64,000 nucleotides of DNA from the IMG/VR virus record IMGVR_UViG_3300023174_000053, positions 62,001-126,000 of that record. One strand, given 5' to 3'. The position numbers were made by a program, and so were the translations under genes. The notes below the pieces were generated by a model. The model was not told where the DNA came from, made no database searches, and saw nothing but the letters and a program-made list of their open reading frames with translations. This stretch comes from a virus. How positions within the stretch are numbered: the first letter of the stretch is position 1; the number at the start of each line of letters is the position of its first letter. Of the stretch, positions 22,088 through 29,638 are shown piece after piece.

Positions 22088-23196
22088 TATCCAAAAAATG
22101 ATTCAAGGTTTACTGTTTTTTCTACTTTCCAGTTAATTGCATCCAAAATTACTTTCATTGGTTCCAAAAATGCTTTACTGAATTGTAAGTCATAATCAAT
22201 ATATTTGTCTAGTCCAAATTCTTTTGGGAATTCTTGAATATAAGAAATAACATTCTCACGAATTGGATTTGGAAGTTTTAAATAGCAAAATTTAATCTTC
22301 TCACCATTTTGAATCTTTGCATATTTCTTATCCAATTTCTTTTCTTTAATTAGATGATTATAGAGAATTGCTCCTCTTGCGTGAATAGGAGTTCCTTTAC
22401 AATAAAGAGTTGATGAAGATTTATGTTTATCTACGTCATTAATTGAACGTGGAAATGAAATTTCTTCTGGGGGAAGTTCATTAAATGCTTTACGAAAATT
22501 ATCTATAAAAGAAATCATTTCGTCTTCTGTTTTAGTCATTACAATTTTAAGAGCATCCTTAATCTTTTGACGACAAGGAGCAGGAGTAGAAGATTTGACT
22601 GCTTCCAATCCCATAATTTTTAATTTAGGTTCATCATACCTAACACCCTCACTATCCCAAACATTCAGAATGTATCGTTTTTTGGCAGTCCAGATTCCAC
22701 GGTCGGCAATATTCTCCCGTTTCATCTGCATCTTCTGGTCGTATGCATTTACATAGTCTGCCAGTTCTTGGTAAGAACTCTCAATATATTTTTCAAATTC
22801 CACCTCACAGACCTTATCAAGGAACCCAACAATTTCCTCAGTAGTTTTTTCTCTTCCTTTGTATACAGTCTCGACAAAAGGACCCATATTAAGGTAGATA
22901 GAATCAGTATCAGAAGCAATAACATAATCAACATCATTTGTTTTAAGAATTTTGTTTAGGTATGAATTCATTTTACGTTCAATCCAACGAATGGAAACTT
23001 GCCCAGACATTGTAATTGCTTCAGCATTTGCTAGTTTATAATACCTGAAATACTGATTACCGATAGCACCATACAAACTATTAATTTGTATCTTTCTAGC
23101 CATTTGGTTATTTGTATATTTTGATATATTTTTTATGCAATTTTGACGAAGTTTTTTCAACTCATCTGATGATATTTTAGAATAATCAATTTCCAT
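22087..23196 (-). CDS. 43B: DNA polymerase gp43, C-terminal part of a split gene
   Basis: The C-terminal 369 residues of a family B polymerase. It carries motif B in the fingers (KIQINSLYGAIGN), motif C in the palm (YVIASDTDSIYLN, with both catalytic Asp), the KKRY motif (AKKRYILNV) and the thumb. It has its own ATG (MEIDYSKI) but no strong Shine-Dalgarno sequence, and overlaps the HNH gene by 11 bases. Residues from IDYSKI onward continue directly from the ...KKRGID end of the upstream fragment. It should assemble non-covalently with 43A, as described for some Aeromonas T4-like phages. Confidence 0.92.
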   Translation of the reverse strand: MEIDYSKISSDELKKLRQNCIKNISKYTNNQMARKIQINSLYGAIGNQYFRYYKLANAEAITMSGQVSIRWIERKMNSYLNKILKTNDVDYVIASDTDSIYLNMGPFVETVYKGREKTTEEIVGFLDKVCEVEFEKYIESSYQELADYVNAYDQKMQMKRENIADRGIWTAKKRYILNVWDSEGVRYDEPKLKIMGLEAVKSSTPAPCRQKIKDALKIVMTKTEDEMISFIDNFRKAFNELPPEEISFPRSINDVDKHKSSSTLYCKGTPIHARGAILYNHLIKEKKLDKKYAKIQNGEKIKFCYLKLPNPIRENVISYIQEFPKEFGLDKYIDYDLQFSKAFLEPMKVILDAINWKVEKTVNLESFFG

Positions 23197-23860
23197 AATA
23201 TTTTTCCAAAGGAATACTTCTCCACATCAAAACTCTTGTTATATTTGAATTTTTTGCTCCATCTTTTCTGTAAAGATTTTGATTAGAAATCCAAATATTA
23301 AATTCTTTTTCACTCATAGAAATAAATTTTAATTTTGTATTTTTTCTAGTTTCTGATATTTTTTTTGATTTTTCTGGAGGACAAGGTAAAGATTTTCTAT
23401 TTTTGGGATACTCTATCTTCATTCCAATTTTTTTTTGTCTCATTTTTTCTATTCCATTTTTAATGACCTCATCATTAGCACCAAAATATTTTTTTCCCGA
23501 CATATCATTTCTTTTTTTACCTGTCCTAATTTTAGACAAACATTTTCTGGCAATTTCATATTGTCTAGATGTATATGTTCTTTCTTGCAAATCATTTGAA
23601 ACACACATCATAGCAAATGCAGACCCCATATTAAATGTTTTTCTATTTCTAATACCATATCTTTTCAAACATATTTTATAAAGTAACCAATGTGCTAAAA
23701 AATGTTCTCTTGCAGTCAAATAGACAATTCTATCATTTTTGCCATATATTGATATTGGAAAAATATGATGCCCCTCAAGATAAAGACCATCATAATTTTT
23801 TTTCCAATTTCGATTTTCTGTGAATTTGACTAATTTGCAATATATTTTTAAATAATTCAT
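23186..23860 (-). CDS. HNH homing endonuclease inserted in gp43
   Basis: A 224-residue protein. YLEGHHIFPISIYGKNDRIVYLT and AREHFLAHWLLYK form the H-H ... N ... H beta-beta-alpha metal site of phage HNH nucleases. The middle and C-terminal parts are lysine-rich and contain NUMOD-like helices (EKMRQKKIG, SKKISETRKNTK). ATG 23860 is chosen over a TTG four codons upstream. It occupies almost the whole insertion between the two polymerase fragments, and its stop overlaps the 43B start. A TATAAATAAT late box precedes it. It probably cuts uninterrupted gp43 alleles near the insertion point. Confidence 0.88.
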   Translation of the reverse strand: MNYLKIYCKLVKFTENRNWKKNYDGLYLEGHHIFPISIYGKNDRIVYLTAREHFLAHWLLYKICLKRYGIRNRKTFNMGSAFAMMCVSNDLQERTYTSRQYEIARKCLSKIRTGKKRNDMSGKKYFGANDEVIKNGIEKMRQKKIGMKIEYPKNRKSLPCPPEKSKKISETRKNTKLKFISMSEKEFNIWISNQNLYRKDGAKNSNITRVLMWRSIPLEKYYGN

Positions 23861-23882
23861 ATTAGACTTCAATACACTTTAT

Positions 23883-23890
23883 TATTTATA
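23883..23890 (-). promoter_or_regulatory. late promoter TATAAATA before the gp43 HNH gene
   Basis: TATAAATAAT starts just past the 43A stop and 23 bases upstream of the HNH ATG. It could also give late expression of 43B. Confidence 0.6.
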
Positions 23891-25366
23891 TTATAAAGTA
23901 TTTAAGTCAATACCACGTTTTTTTAACTCATTTTCAATTTCTTCTAATTTTGATTTTTCTTTCAACATTTCCTTTTTGAAAAATTGTCGATCATTAAATA
24001 TATTCTCAACAAGTTCTGGAAATATCCCTCTTTTGGTTGTATCATACATACAACCATTAGCAGAAACACATTTACCTTCAATATTTTCTATAACAATTTC
24101 CTTGTTGAGTAATTTATCAACAGTTATTCCTGGATATTTTTCATCTAAAAGAGTTTCTGGAGAAATATTATATTGCATAATAAGAGAAGGATATAGAGAT
24201 GTTAAATCAAAACTCACAATCCAATCATACTTTCCAGGAATCGGTTCCTTGACATATGCCCCCGCAAATTTATCACTCTTTTCTGAACGGTCTTTAGGAG
24301 GAATAACAATATTCCTTTTCTTCAAGTAGTTATAAATGATTGCATCCCAAGTTCTTACCTGAAAGAACACATCATTAAAATTAACCTTAGCATCATAAGC
24401 CATCGTAAAACATAGTTCGATAAGTTTCATCTTATCTTCTAATTGGTCTACAAGTTCTACGTCTCGAATATTATAATCAATAAACTTCTGCCAATCTTTT
24501 GTATAAAAATCTTTAAAAGTCTCAAATTCAGAGTGGTCCAATTTCTTTTGACCTAGTTCCACATTCGCAATATGATCTAGACGATAAGATTCCTGTGCCT
24601 TATAAGTAAATTTCTTATAAAGGTCAAGGTAATCAATTACAGAAACCCCAGCAACTTCATAAGAGATTTGTTCTCTTCCTTTAATTACAAGTTCTTTTCT
24701 GCGAATATTTCCCCAAGGAGAAAGACGACGTGCTTCCTTTTCTCCGAGAATTCTATCAATTCTTCCAGCAATATAAGGAATATCATACAACTCACAGTTC
24801 CAACCTGTAATCACATCAGGAGTTTCTCTTTCCCAAAATGCGAGAAAGTGCTGAATCAAATCAATCTCATCCCTACACTCAACATACACAACGTCCTTAC
24901 GAGTATTAATATAAGGACGAGAAGCAAAACAAATAATATGCTTTGTTGAGTAGTTTTGTAGTGTGATTGCTAGAAGTTCTTCGGCACAATCAAATACATT
25001 TGGGAATCCATTCTCAGAAGCAACCTCAATGTCAATTGTTACGAGACGAATTTTTTTAATATCAAACTTAATCTCATCTTCTGGATATGTTTGAGAAATA
25101 TATTGTGCTTTGTAATTATCATTACCATAAACAGTAAATCCTTCTACATTTTCATATTTCTTCAAAAATTCCTTACAATCTGAAATCTTTCCAGGTTGAA
25201 TTGGTTCAACACTCGACCCATCAAGAGTTTTATACTTACTTTGTTTTTTAGAAGTCACATACAGAGTTGGTTGAAACTCTTCCTCTGACTGAAAATACCT
25301 ACCGTCTTCATAACCACGAACCAACATTTTATTAAATTTTTCATAGACGTTGGTATAAAATCTCAT
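23891..25366 (-). CDS. 43A: DNA polymerase gp43, N-terminal part of a split gene
   Basis: The N-terminal 491 residues of the family B replicative polymerase. It has the 3'-5' exonuclease motifs DIEVASENG (Asp112, Glu114), WNCELYDIPY and YNIRDVELV, then palm motif A, SFDLTSLYPSLIMQYN, near residue 390. It ends within the helical region before the fingers, with four residues (LNTL) that do not continue into the polymerase. Motifs B and C are in the separate downstream gene. ATGA overlap couples it to the Sm-like gene upstream. Confidence 0.93.
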   Translation of the reverse strand: MRFYTNVYEKFNKMLVRGYEDGRYFQSEEEFQPTLYVTSKKQSKYKTLDGSSVEPIQPGKISDCKEFLKKYENVEGFTVYGNDNYKAQYISQTYPEDEIKFDIKKIRLVTIDIEVASENGFPNVFDCAEELLAITLQNYSTKHIICFASRPYINTRKDVVYVECRDEIDLIQHFLAFWERETPDVITGWNCELYDIPYIAGRIDRILGEKEARRLSPWGNIRRKELVIKGREQISYEVAGVSVIDYLDLYKKFTYKAQESYRLDHIANVELGQKKLDHSEFETFKDFYTKDWQKFIDYNIRDVELVDQLEDKMKLIELCFTMAYDAKVNFNDVFFQVRTWDAIIYNYLKKRNIVIPPKDRSEKSDKFAGAYVKEPIPGKYDWIVSFDLTSLYPSLIMQYNISPETLLDEKYPGITVDKLLNKEIVIENIEGKCVSANGCMYDTTKRGIFPELVENIFNDRQFFKKEMLKEKSKLEEIENELKKRGIDLNTL

Positions 25367-25626
25367 TTTGTAAGTTCAGTATATTCATTAAGTAGTTCTT
25401 TTGTGGGTTCAACGAGAGTTAAAATCTTATCCGAACTCATCATAATTTCTTTGTCATTTGTAATTCTATTCAACCAAGGGGAAAGACTTCCGTCATCGGA
25501 AATCAAATATGGTTTTATTAACCTACAATTTGGTTCTCCAAAATCAACTAATACTTCTTGAATTTCAGTGATTAAATTCAACTGATTCATTAAGATGAGA
25601 ACTTGAACTATCGGGTCCGACATCAT
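25363..25626 (-). CDS. Sm-like family protein, paralogue 2
   Basis: An 87-residue protein. Start MMSDPIVQVLIL is chosen because GGAAG lies about 7 bases upstream; it still overlaps the preceding paralogue by about 60 bases in another frame. The pattern of a first strand, I-x-E-I/V, a strand-rich middle, L-S-P-W-L and V-E-P-T-x-E-L-L-N-E-Y matches the neighbouring gene and the copy at 35.2 kb. It has lost the S-G-E motif (NQ instead), so it may have diverged in function. It ends overlapping the gp43 start. Confidence 0.65.
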   Translation of the reverse strand: MMSDPIVQVLILMNQLNLITEIQEVLVDFGEPNCRLIKPYLISDDGSLSPWLNRITNDKEIMMSSDKILTLVEPTKELLNEYTELTK

Positions 25627-25990
25627 CGGTTCTTCCGATGGTTCCCCCATCATTTGATCCACTGACATTGTAATTTCCTCTTCCATTCATTCTCTCCTCA
25701 TAAGATTTTTTTAAAGTTGCTGCTGGTTCTACAATTGTAACTACCCAATCTGGGTTAATCGCAATATCAGTATCATCGGACAAAGGAACCCAAGGATATA
25801 CTGAGATATTATATGCTCTCGTTTCTGGTTGCTCTGAATCTTCCATCAATACTTGTGGTTGAGTCAGTTTAACAACATAAGGATTAGAAAAAATATAAGA
25901 AACAATTTTATTTGTTTCTTCTGAAATTGCTTCTCTAATATCTGCGATTACATCTTCACCAGATTTTAATAATGCTAGTTTTACAGTCAT
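25565..25990 (-). CDS. Sm-like family protein, paralogue 1
   Basis: A 141-residue protein. It starts LALLKSGEDVIADIRE, with later YPWVPLSDD and WVVTIVEPAATLKKSY, the pattern of the small beta-barrel Sm-like proteins of putative cyanophage origin for which a structure has been reported. Sm/Hfq-type rings usually bind RNA. A Gly/Asn/Ser-rich C-terminal tail follows and overlaps the next gene. It is the first gene of the polymerase operon, directly behind an early promoter. RNA binding is inferred from the fold and not shown by any visible residue. Confidence 0.7.
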   Translation of the reverse strand: MTVKLALLKSGEDVIADIREAISEETNKIVSYIFSNPYVVKLTQPQVLMEDSEQPETRAYNISVYPWVPLSDDTDIAINPDWVVTIVEPAATLKKSYEERMNGRGNYNVSGSNDGGTIGRTDDVGPDSSSSHLNESVEFNH

Positions 25991-26011
25991 TTTATTCCCA
26001 TACCTGTTGTA

Positions 26012-26040
26012 ATTTTACCAAAAAAATAGGGGAGTGTCAA
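26012..26040 (-). promoter_or_regulatory. sigma70-type early promoter of the gp43/uvsX operon
   Basis: TTGACA (26040-26035), 17 bases, TAAAAT (26017-26012). The -35 box sits in the right half of the hsp20 terminator and the spacer contains its seven-T run. Confidence 0.75.
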
Positions 26041-26064
26041 ACTGGTTTGTGCCAGTTACTCCCC
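26020..26064 (-). terminator. bipartite terminator after hsp20
   Basis: GGGGAGT/ACTCCCC form an outer 7-bp stem, with an inner stem AACTGG/CCAGTT and a TGAC bulge, followed by TATTTTTTT. It overlaps the next operon's promoter. Confidence 0.85.
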
Positions 26065-26091
26065 TGCAGCGACGATAGTTTAACTCAATAC

Positions 26092-26098
26092 TATTTAG
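26092..26098 (-). promoter_or_regulatory. possible late-type box CTAAATA at hsp20 end
   Basis: CTAAATAG overlaps the hsp20 stop codon but lies upstream of a strong terminator, so it may be fortuitous. Confidence 0.2.
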
Positions 26099-26538
26099 TT
26101 AAGTTGATAAACCTTTTTCTTTTGGTGTTCTGGAATAACTCTATTTAGTTTGATTGTGAGTAATCCATTCTCAAAGGAAACATCTTTAACTTCTACATCA
26201 TCAGATAAAGTCCAACTGCGGGTGAATGCCCTCTTTGCTAATCCTTGATGCAGATACTCATCATCAGTATCACTAACTTTCTTTGCTTCTATAAAGAGTT
26301 TATTCCATTCTGTAGTAACTTCAATATCTTCTCTCTTATATCCAGCAAGTGCGATTTCTAATCTAAATTCAACACTACTTTCTTTGACTAAATTGTATGG
26401 TGGATAGTTTGTGTGCGTATCAAACGCAGTATCAAACCTCTTAAACCACTCATCCATCCCAATACTATTCTTTTGAATTTCCAACAAATACTTTGCAGTT
26501 TGTGGTACTGTGAGCGTAAACGAATCTGTTCCAAACAT
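26095..26538 (-). CDS. hsp20: small heat-shock protein Hsp20
   Basis: A 147-residue alpha-crystallin-family chaperone that holds unfolding proteins in ATP-independent fashion. The core domain covers about residues 50-145: EFRLEIALAGYKREDIEV, LFIEAKKV, the AFTRSWTLSDDVEV strand and FENGLLTIKLNR with the conserved G-x-L. A short N-terminal arm (MFGTDSFTLTVPQTAKYLLE) and a C-terminal tail lacking a clear I-x-I motif complete it. A very strong Shine-Dalgarno sequence, AAGGAGGT, precedes the ATG. Cyanomyoviruses commonly carry this gene, possibly for virion assembly or host stress. It is a monocistronic unit with terminators on both sides. Confidence 0.93.
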   Translation of the reverse strand: MFGTDSFTLTVPQTAKYLLEIQKNSIGMDEWFKRFDTAFDTHTNYPPYNLVKESSVEFRLEIALAGYKREDIEVTTEWNKLFIEAKKVSDTDDEYLHQGLAKRAFTRSWTLSDDVEVKDVSFENGLLTIKLNRVIPEHQKKKVYQLN

Positions 26539-26612
26539 AATAGACCTCCTTAAAGCGTCTGTAAGTGTATAATGTCCCCGAAGGCAACATCATTAGTATA
26601 TATCACAGAACA
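26539..26612 (-). promoter_or_regulatory. hsp20 leader
   Basis: Non-coding stretch between the regA terminator and hsp20. It has a small UUCG-capped hairpin (TGTTGCC-TTCG-GGGACA with one bulge) and the strong Shine-Dalgarno AAGGAGGT. I see no convincing -35/-10 pair. Confidence 0.4.
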
Positions 26613-26637
26613 TAAAAAAGGGAGTGTTGATCTCCTT
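26613..26637 (-). terminator. probable terminator after regA
   Basis: AAGGAG-ATCAACA-CTCCCT then TTTTTT, a 6-bp stem with one wobble, seven bases after the regA stop. Confidence 0.6.
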
Positions 26638-26643
26638 ACTTTC

Positions 26644-27087
26644 TTATTCGGTTTCTTCTTCCACCCGTTTTTTCTTCGCACCAATATTATATTTGGTTTC
26701 CAAAATCCATTCTGCTTTATCTTTATAAGCAAGAACTTTGATTTGATTTAATGGAGCAATATCAGTAATACCTTCTGGTTTGACGATTGTAATCAATCCC
26801 CAATCACCAAGAAGTTGAATGATACGATTGCGACGTTGTACGTCATTTACAGTAAGATTTGCGTGTTTGCCATCTAAAGCAAACAATTCTTTAAAATGTA
26901 CAAGATAGTATCTACCTTGCTTATGAAGAATATGGCAAGACTGATAAATTTTCTTTTCCTTACGAGATGCAACCCCAATACGAGTGAGTGTTTCACGAAC
27001 CTTCAAAAAATCATCAGGTTCATTCAAAATCACTTCAACCATTTGGTCTTGCGACCAAATCACAATAGGTTCATTTACAACACTCAT
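26644..27087 (-). CDS. regA: RegA translational repressor
   Basis: A 147-residue protein matching T4 RegA closely in its core: P-D-D-F-L-K-V-R-E-T-L-T-R-I-G, YQSCHILHKQGRYY, VHFKELFALDG, VQRRNRIIQLLGDWGL and EWILETKYNIG. RegA binds ribosome-binding regions of early mRNAs, including its own and those of replication genes, and shuts off their translation. An extra N-terminal segment (about 15 residues) and a charged C-terminal tail (KKKRVEEETE) distinguish it from T4. ATGA overlap couples it to gp62. Confidence 0.95.
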   Translation of the reverse strand: MSVVNEPIVIWSQDQMVEVILNEPDDFLKVRETLTRIGVASRKEKKIYQSCHILHKQGRYYLVHFKELFALDGKHANLTVNDVQRRNRIIQLLGDWGLITIVKPEGITDIAPLNQIKVLAYKDKAEWILETKYNIGAKKKRVEEETE

Positions 27088-27470
27088 TTTGTTCCTCCAG
27101 TTTCAAGTTTTGATTTAATAAAATCTAGTTGTGTTTTTGTCAGAATTCTCAAAGCTTGTTTTGCCTTCTCATTACTATAACCATAGTAAGATTTGACTAT
27201 TTCAAGGTCTTTAATTTTTTCTTGTTTTAACCAAGGAGAGAATCTCTTCTTTTTCCTAATTATATTTATAAAAAAATCATATTGAAGTTTCTTATCTAAT
27301 GAGGAGAACTTATTCATCTCATTTGCGTACATCAAACAATCAATATGTCCCGACAAACATCTGTTAATAATATAAGGAGCATACTCCTTTGTAGAGGATG
27401 GGTCTTCATCCATAATATTTTTTTTATTTTGATTGATTGAGTTCAACCAATCCTTCAGTTCAATTTTCAT
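27084..27470 (-). CDS. 62: clamp-loader small subunit (T4 gp62)
   Basis: A 128-residue protein. Start MKIELKDWLNSI is chosen because the longer frame overlaps the preceding small gene completely. The central helix set (RFSPWLKQEKIKDLEIVKSYYGYSNEKAKQALRIL) is characteristic of gp62, the single small subunit that joins four gp44 copies to load the gp45 clamp. It is shorter than T4 gp62 (187). Position between gp44 and regA is as in T4. Confidence 0.88.
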   Translation of the reverse strand: MKIELKDWLNSINQNKKNIMDEDPSSTKEYAPYIINRCLSGHIDCLMYANEMNKFSSLDKKLQYDFFINIIRKKKRFSPWLKQEKIKDLEIVKSYYGYSNEKAKQALRILTKTQLDFIKSKLETGGTK

Positions 27471-27618
27471 TCGTATAAGTTGCTGGATGAAAATTACAAT
27501 ACTCATTAAACACAATCTTACATTCTTTGTTAGTAAGATTACAATGCTGTGCTGCTTTTGGAAGATTCCACTTAGCAACAAAAAGCATTTCCATTGCTTC
27601 TCTAGTTTCAGGTCTCAT
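27460..27618 (-). CDS. hypothetical 52-residue helix-turn-helix-like protein
   Basis: ATG at 27618, stop overlapping the first codons of gp62. The translation runs MRPETREAMEMLFVAKWNLP, then KAAQHCNLTNKECKIVFNEY, which looks like two helices with a turn. It sits between the 198-residue gene and gp62. Its compact helical pattern and conserved-looking aromatic and Cys residues argue for a real gene. It may bind DNA or RNA. Confidence 0.65.
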   Translation of the reverse strand: MRPETREAMEMLFVAKWNLPKAAQHCNLTNKECKIVFNEYCNFHPATYTNEN

Positions 27619-27624
27619 TTGAAA

Positions 27625-28218
27625 TTACACTTCATCATTTTTTTTCTGTATATCAATGATACTGGGTTTAACATCTTTTTTTGGAGTATTTAAACGAGTA
27701 AATCCAGATTCTTCAATTTTTTTATACCAAGTATTACCAAAAAATTTAGTAGCAGATACTTTTTTTGGATTTACTCTTATACTTCCACCTTTATTTTTAC
27801 TTTGCCACTGCACATTTTTAGATTTGCCAGGAGGCAGTTTTATTAAAATATCTTTGGGGTCTTCAAATTCTACTTCTTCGCAACAAACATATACCAAAAA
27901 AGAACTACTCAATTGTTCATCAGTTGGAATTTTATCATAAGTATAAACATAATGTAATCCAAAACCCTCTCCTTCTCTAGGATGAACTTTTTTTTGGAGA
28001 AGTTTGGTTGCAGGGTCTTTAAGAATAATATTTCCACAATCATCCATCTCATATATTTTATTTTTACGATAACGTTGAGAAGGATGAGGGATGCTACACC
28101 AATGAACTCTAATATCACTACCGTCCTCTATCAATGCATCTTGCAATAGGTTAGCGCATGTACATGTTCCAACGTGTGGCGCAAATGCATCCTTAAAAAC
28201 ATACTTAATTTTTTTCAT
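27625..28218 (-). CDS. hypothetical protein between gp44 and gp62
   Basis: A 197-residue protein whose ATG overlaps the gp44 stop (ATGA). It begins MKKIKYVFKDAFAPHVG, has a Cys pair (GTCTCANLL) and later CCEEVEFEDP. A basic C-terminal third is rich in Lys and Ser (PPGKSKNVQWQSKNKGG). No domain is recognised. Coupling to the clamp loader suggests a replication-linked role. Confidence 0.65.
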   Translation of the reverse strand: MKKIKYVFKDAFAPHVGTCTCANLLQDALIEDGSDIRVHWCSIPHPSQRYRKNKIYEMDDCGNIILKDPATKLLQKKVHPREGEGFGLHYVYTYDKIPTDEQLSSSFLVYVCCEEVEFEDPKDILIKLPPGKSKNVQWQSKNKGGSIRVNPKKVSATKFFGNTWYKKIEESGFTRLNTPKKDVKPSIIDIQKKNDEV

Positions 28219-29159
28219 TTGAAAGAACACTCACACATAATTTCAGTTAATGCTGCTAAGAGGTTAATTTCTTGGTCAGCCACGAACGCACATTGGTATT
28301 GGTACTTAGCAACAATAAGAACGGCAGCAGGGATAGATTGGGGTGAAAGGCAATCATAACAGGCGTCATACACCCTGCGAAGAACGAGACCAGGGTCGTT
28401 GTCCAAGTTGGAGACCACCCACTTTCGGACTTCAGAAAAGTTTTTACTTTTAAGATGAGTAATAAGGTCATTTACAGCAACATCAGAAAAAGACGCAAGA
28501 ATACCACTATCTATTTCACCACTAACAGAGTACCTTTGGCACTCATTAAGAACTCTTCTCCAATCAGGGAAATGAGAATTTATCAGTTGGGCAAGTACTT
28601 TCGGATCATATTTGATACTTTCTTCATCCAAGATGTTTTGTAAACGCTTGAAGAAGGATCCTGCCAACTGGGCTTTTTCTTTTCCCTTGATTGAGAACTC
28701 AACAACTGCACATCTGGAGTGGAGGGGTTCGATGATTTTGTTTTTGTAGTTACAGGTGAAGATGAATCGGCAGTTGTTATAAAATGCCTCAATATTCGCC
28801 CGTAGTAAGAGTTGAACATCTGCGGTTGTGTTATCACTTTCATCCACAATAATGACTTTGTGTTTTCCATTTGCTTGAAGTGAAACGGTCGAAGCAAAGT
28901 TCTTTGCTTGGTTCCGTACCGTGTCCAAAAATCGTCCTTCATCAGATCCGTTGATAACATAATAATCTACTCCAAGTTCTTCACATAATGCTTTTGCTAC
29001 TGTTGTTTTTCCTACTCCTGGAGGTCCAGCAAGAAGAAGATTTGGTATTTCTCCCCTCTTAACAAAATCCAAAAATGTTTTCTTAATACCATCAGGAAGA
29101 ATACAATCCTCAATTTTACGAGGACGGTATTTTTCCACAAACAAAAAATCTTTACTCAT
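28215..29159 (-). CDS. 44: clamp-loader large subunit (T4 gp44)
   Basis: A 314-residue AAA+ ATPase that opens and loads the gp45 sliding clamp. Walker A is GPPGVGKT (about 45-52) and Walker B is IIVDESDN (about 103-110, with the family's D-E-S-D variation). Sensor 1 lies in RFIFTCNYKNKI and the arginine-finger S-R-C motif in PLHSRCAVVEF. The ATG overlaps the stop of the HNH gene upstream (TGATG). Length and motifs match T4 gp44 (319). Confidence 0.96.
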   Translation of the reverse strand: MSKDFLFVEKYRPRKIEDCILPDGIKKTFLDFVKRGEIPNLLLAGPPGVGKTTVAKALCEELGVDYYVINGSDEGRFLDTVRNQAKNFASTVSLQANGKHKVIIVDESDNTTADVQLLLRANIEAFYNNCRFIFTCNYKNKIIEPLHSRCAVVEFSIKGKEKAQLAGSFFKRLQNILDEESIKYDPKVLAQLINSHFPDWRRVLNECQRYSVSGEIDSGILASFSDVAVNDLITHLKSKNFSEVRKWVVSNLDNDPGLVLRRVYDACYDCLSPQSIPAAVLIVAKYQYQCAFVADQEINLLAALTEIMCECSFK

Positions 29160-29608
29160 CAATAAACCTCATTTAATACATTCCAAATACTTCGTTGGTT
29201 TTTGCCCATAATATCAGCAATCTTTCTTTGAGACAATCCTTGCTCTGAAAGATTTTTAATTTTTTGCTTTACACCATCCTCCATTTGTAATCTTCCTTTT
29301 TTGGGTTCTGGTCTCCCCAAATGAGACCTTCTTGTGTTTTCTGAACGAGGTAACCACCTAAGATTTTCATTTTTATTATTTTTTTTATTTTCATCAATAT
29401 GGTCTATACACCAATCTTTACCTTTTGGTCTTGGTTCCCCCCAACATTCTACCACAAGTTGATGTAGTCTTTTTCCACGAACTACAACATAACCATCTCG
29501 TTTATCAACTCTTCCAATAGGTTTCACATTTAGAATTTTACCACAAGCACTAATATAAATGTCAGGATAAGTTTTTGATTGTTTGTAGGTAATTCCGTCG
29601 AGTTCCAT
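29159..29608 (-). CDS. HNH homing endonuclease between gp45 region and gp44
   Basis: A 149-residue protein. It has an N-terminal NUMOD4-like segment (YPDIYISACGKILNVKP), then the HNH site: RLHQLVVECWG, DWCIDHIDENKKNN and NLRWLPRSEN. A C-terminal helix-turn-helix follows (GLSQRKIADIMGKNQRSIWNVL) for site recognition. Similar free-standing nucleases sit beside replication genes in T4-type phages. The stop codon overlaps the gp44 start, so gp44 translation may depend on it. Preceded by a late box and a strong hairpin. Confidence 0.9.
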   Translation of the reverse strand: MELDGITYKQSKTYPDIYISACGKILNVKPIGRVDKRDGYVVVRGKRLHQLVVECWGEPRPKGKDWCIDHIDENKKNNKNENLRWLPRSENTRRSHLGRPEPKKGRLQMEDGVKQKIKNLSEQGLSQRKIADIMGKNQRSIWNVLNEVY

Positions 29609-29630
29609 TAGAAAAGTTATAACTAATATT

Positions 29631-29638
29631 ATTTATAT
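29631..29638 (-). promoter_or_regulatory. late promoter TATAAATA before HNH gene
   Basis: GATATAAATAATATTAG, the late box 23 bases upstream of the ATG. Its first bases belong to the right arm of the hairpin. Confidence 0.6.

Noticed and set aside
22087-25366. Self-splicing intron interpretation of the interrupted gp43
   Set aside because: The HNH gene fills nearly all of the ~718-base insertion, leaving no room for a ribozyme core, no alignment of the boundaries gives both a U before the 5' site and a terminal G, and 43B has its own ATG. A split gene fits better, though cDNA would settle it.
22087-25366. Intein interpretation
   Set aside because: 43A has an in-frame stop (LNTL-stop), the insertion is not a multiple of three, and no intein N- or C-terminal splicing motif (C...HN) is present.
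26550-26732. 60-codon minus-strand frame overlapping regA
   Set aside because: It is out of frame with RegA, crosses the regA terminator and has no ribosome-binding site.
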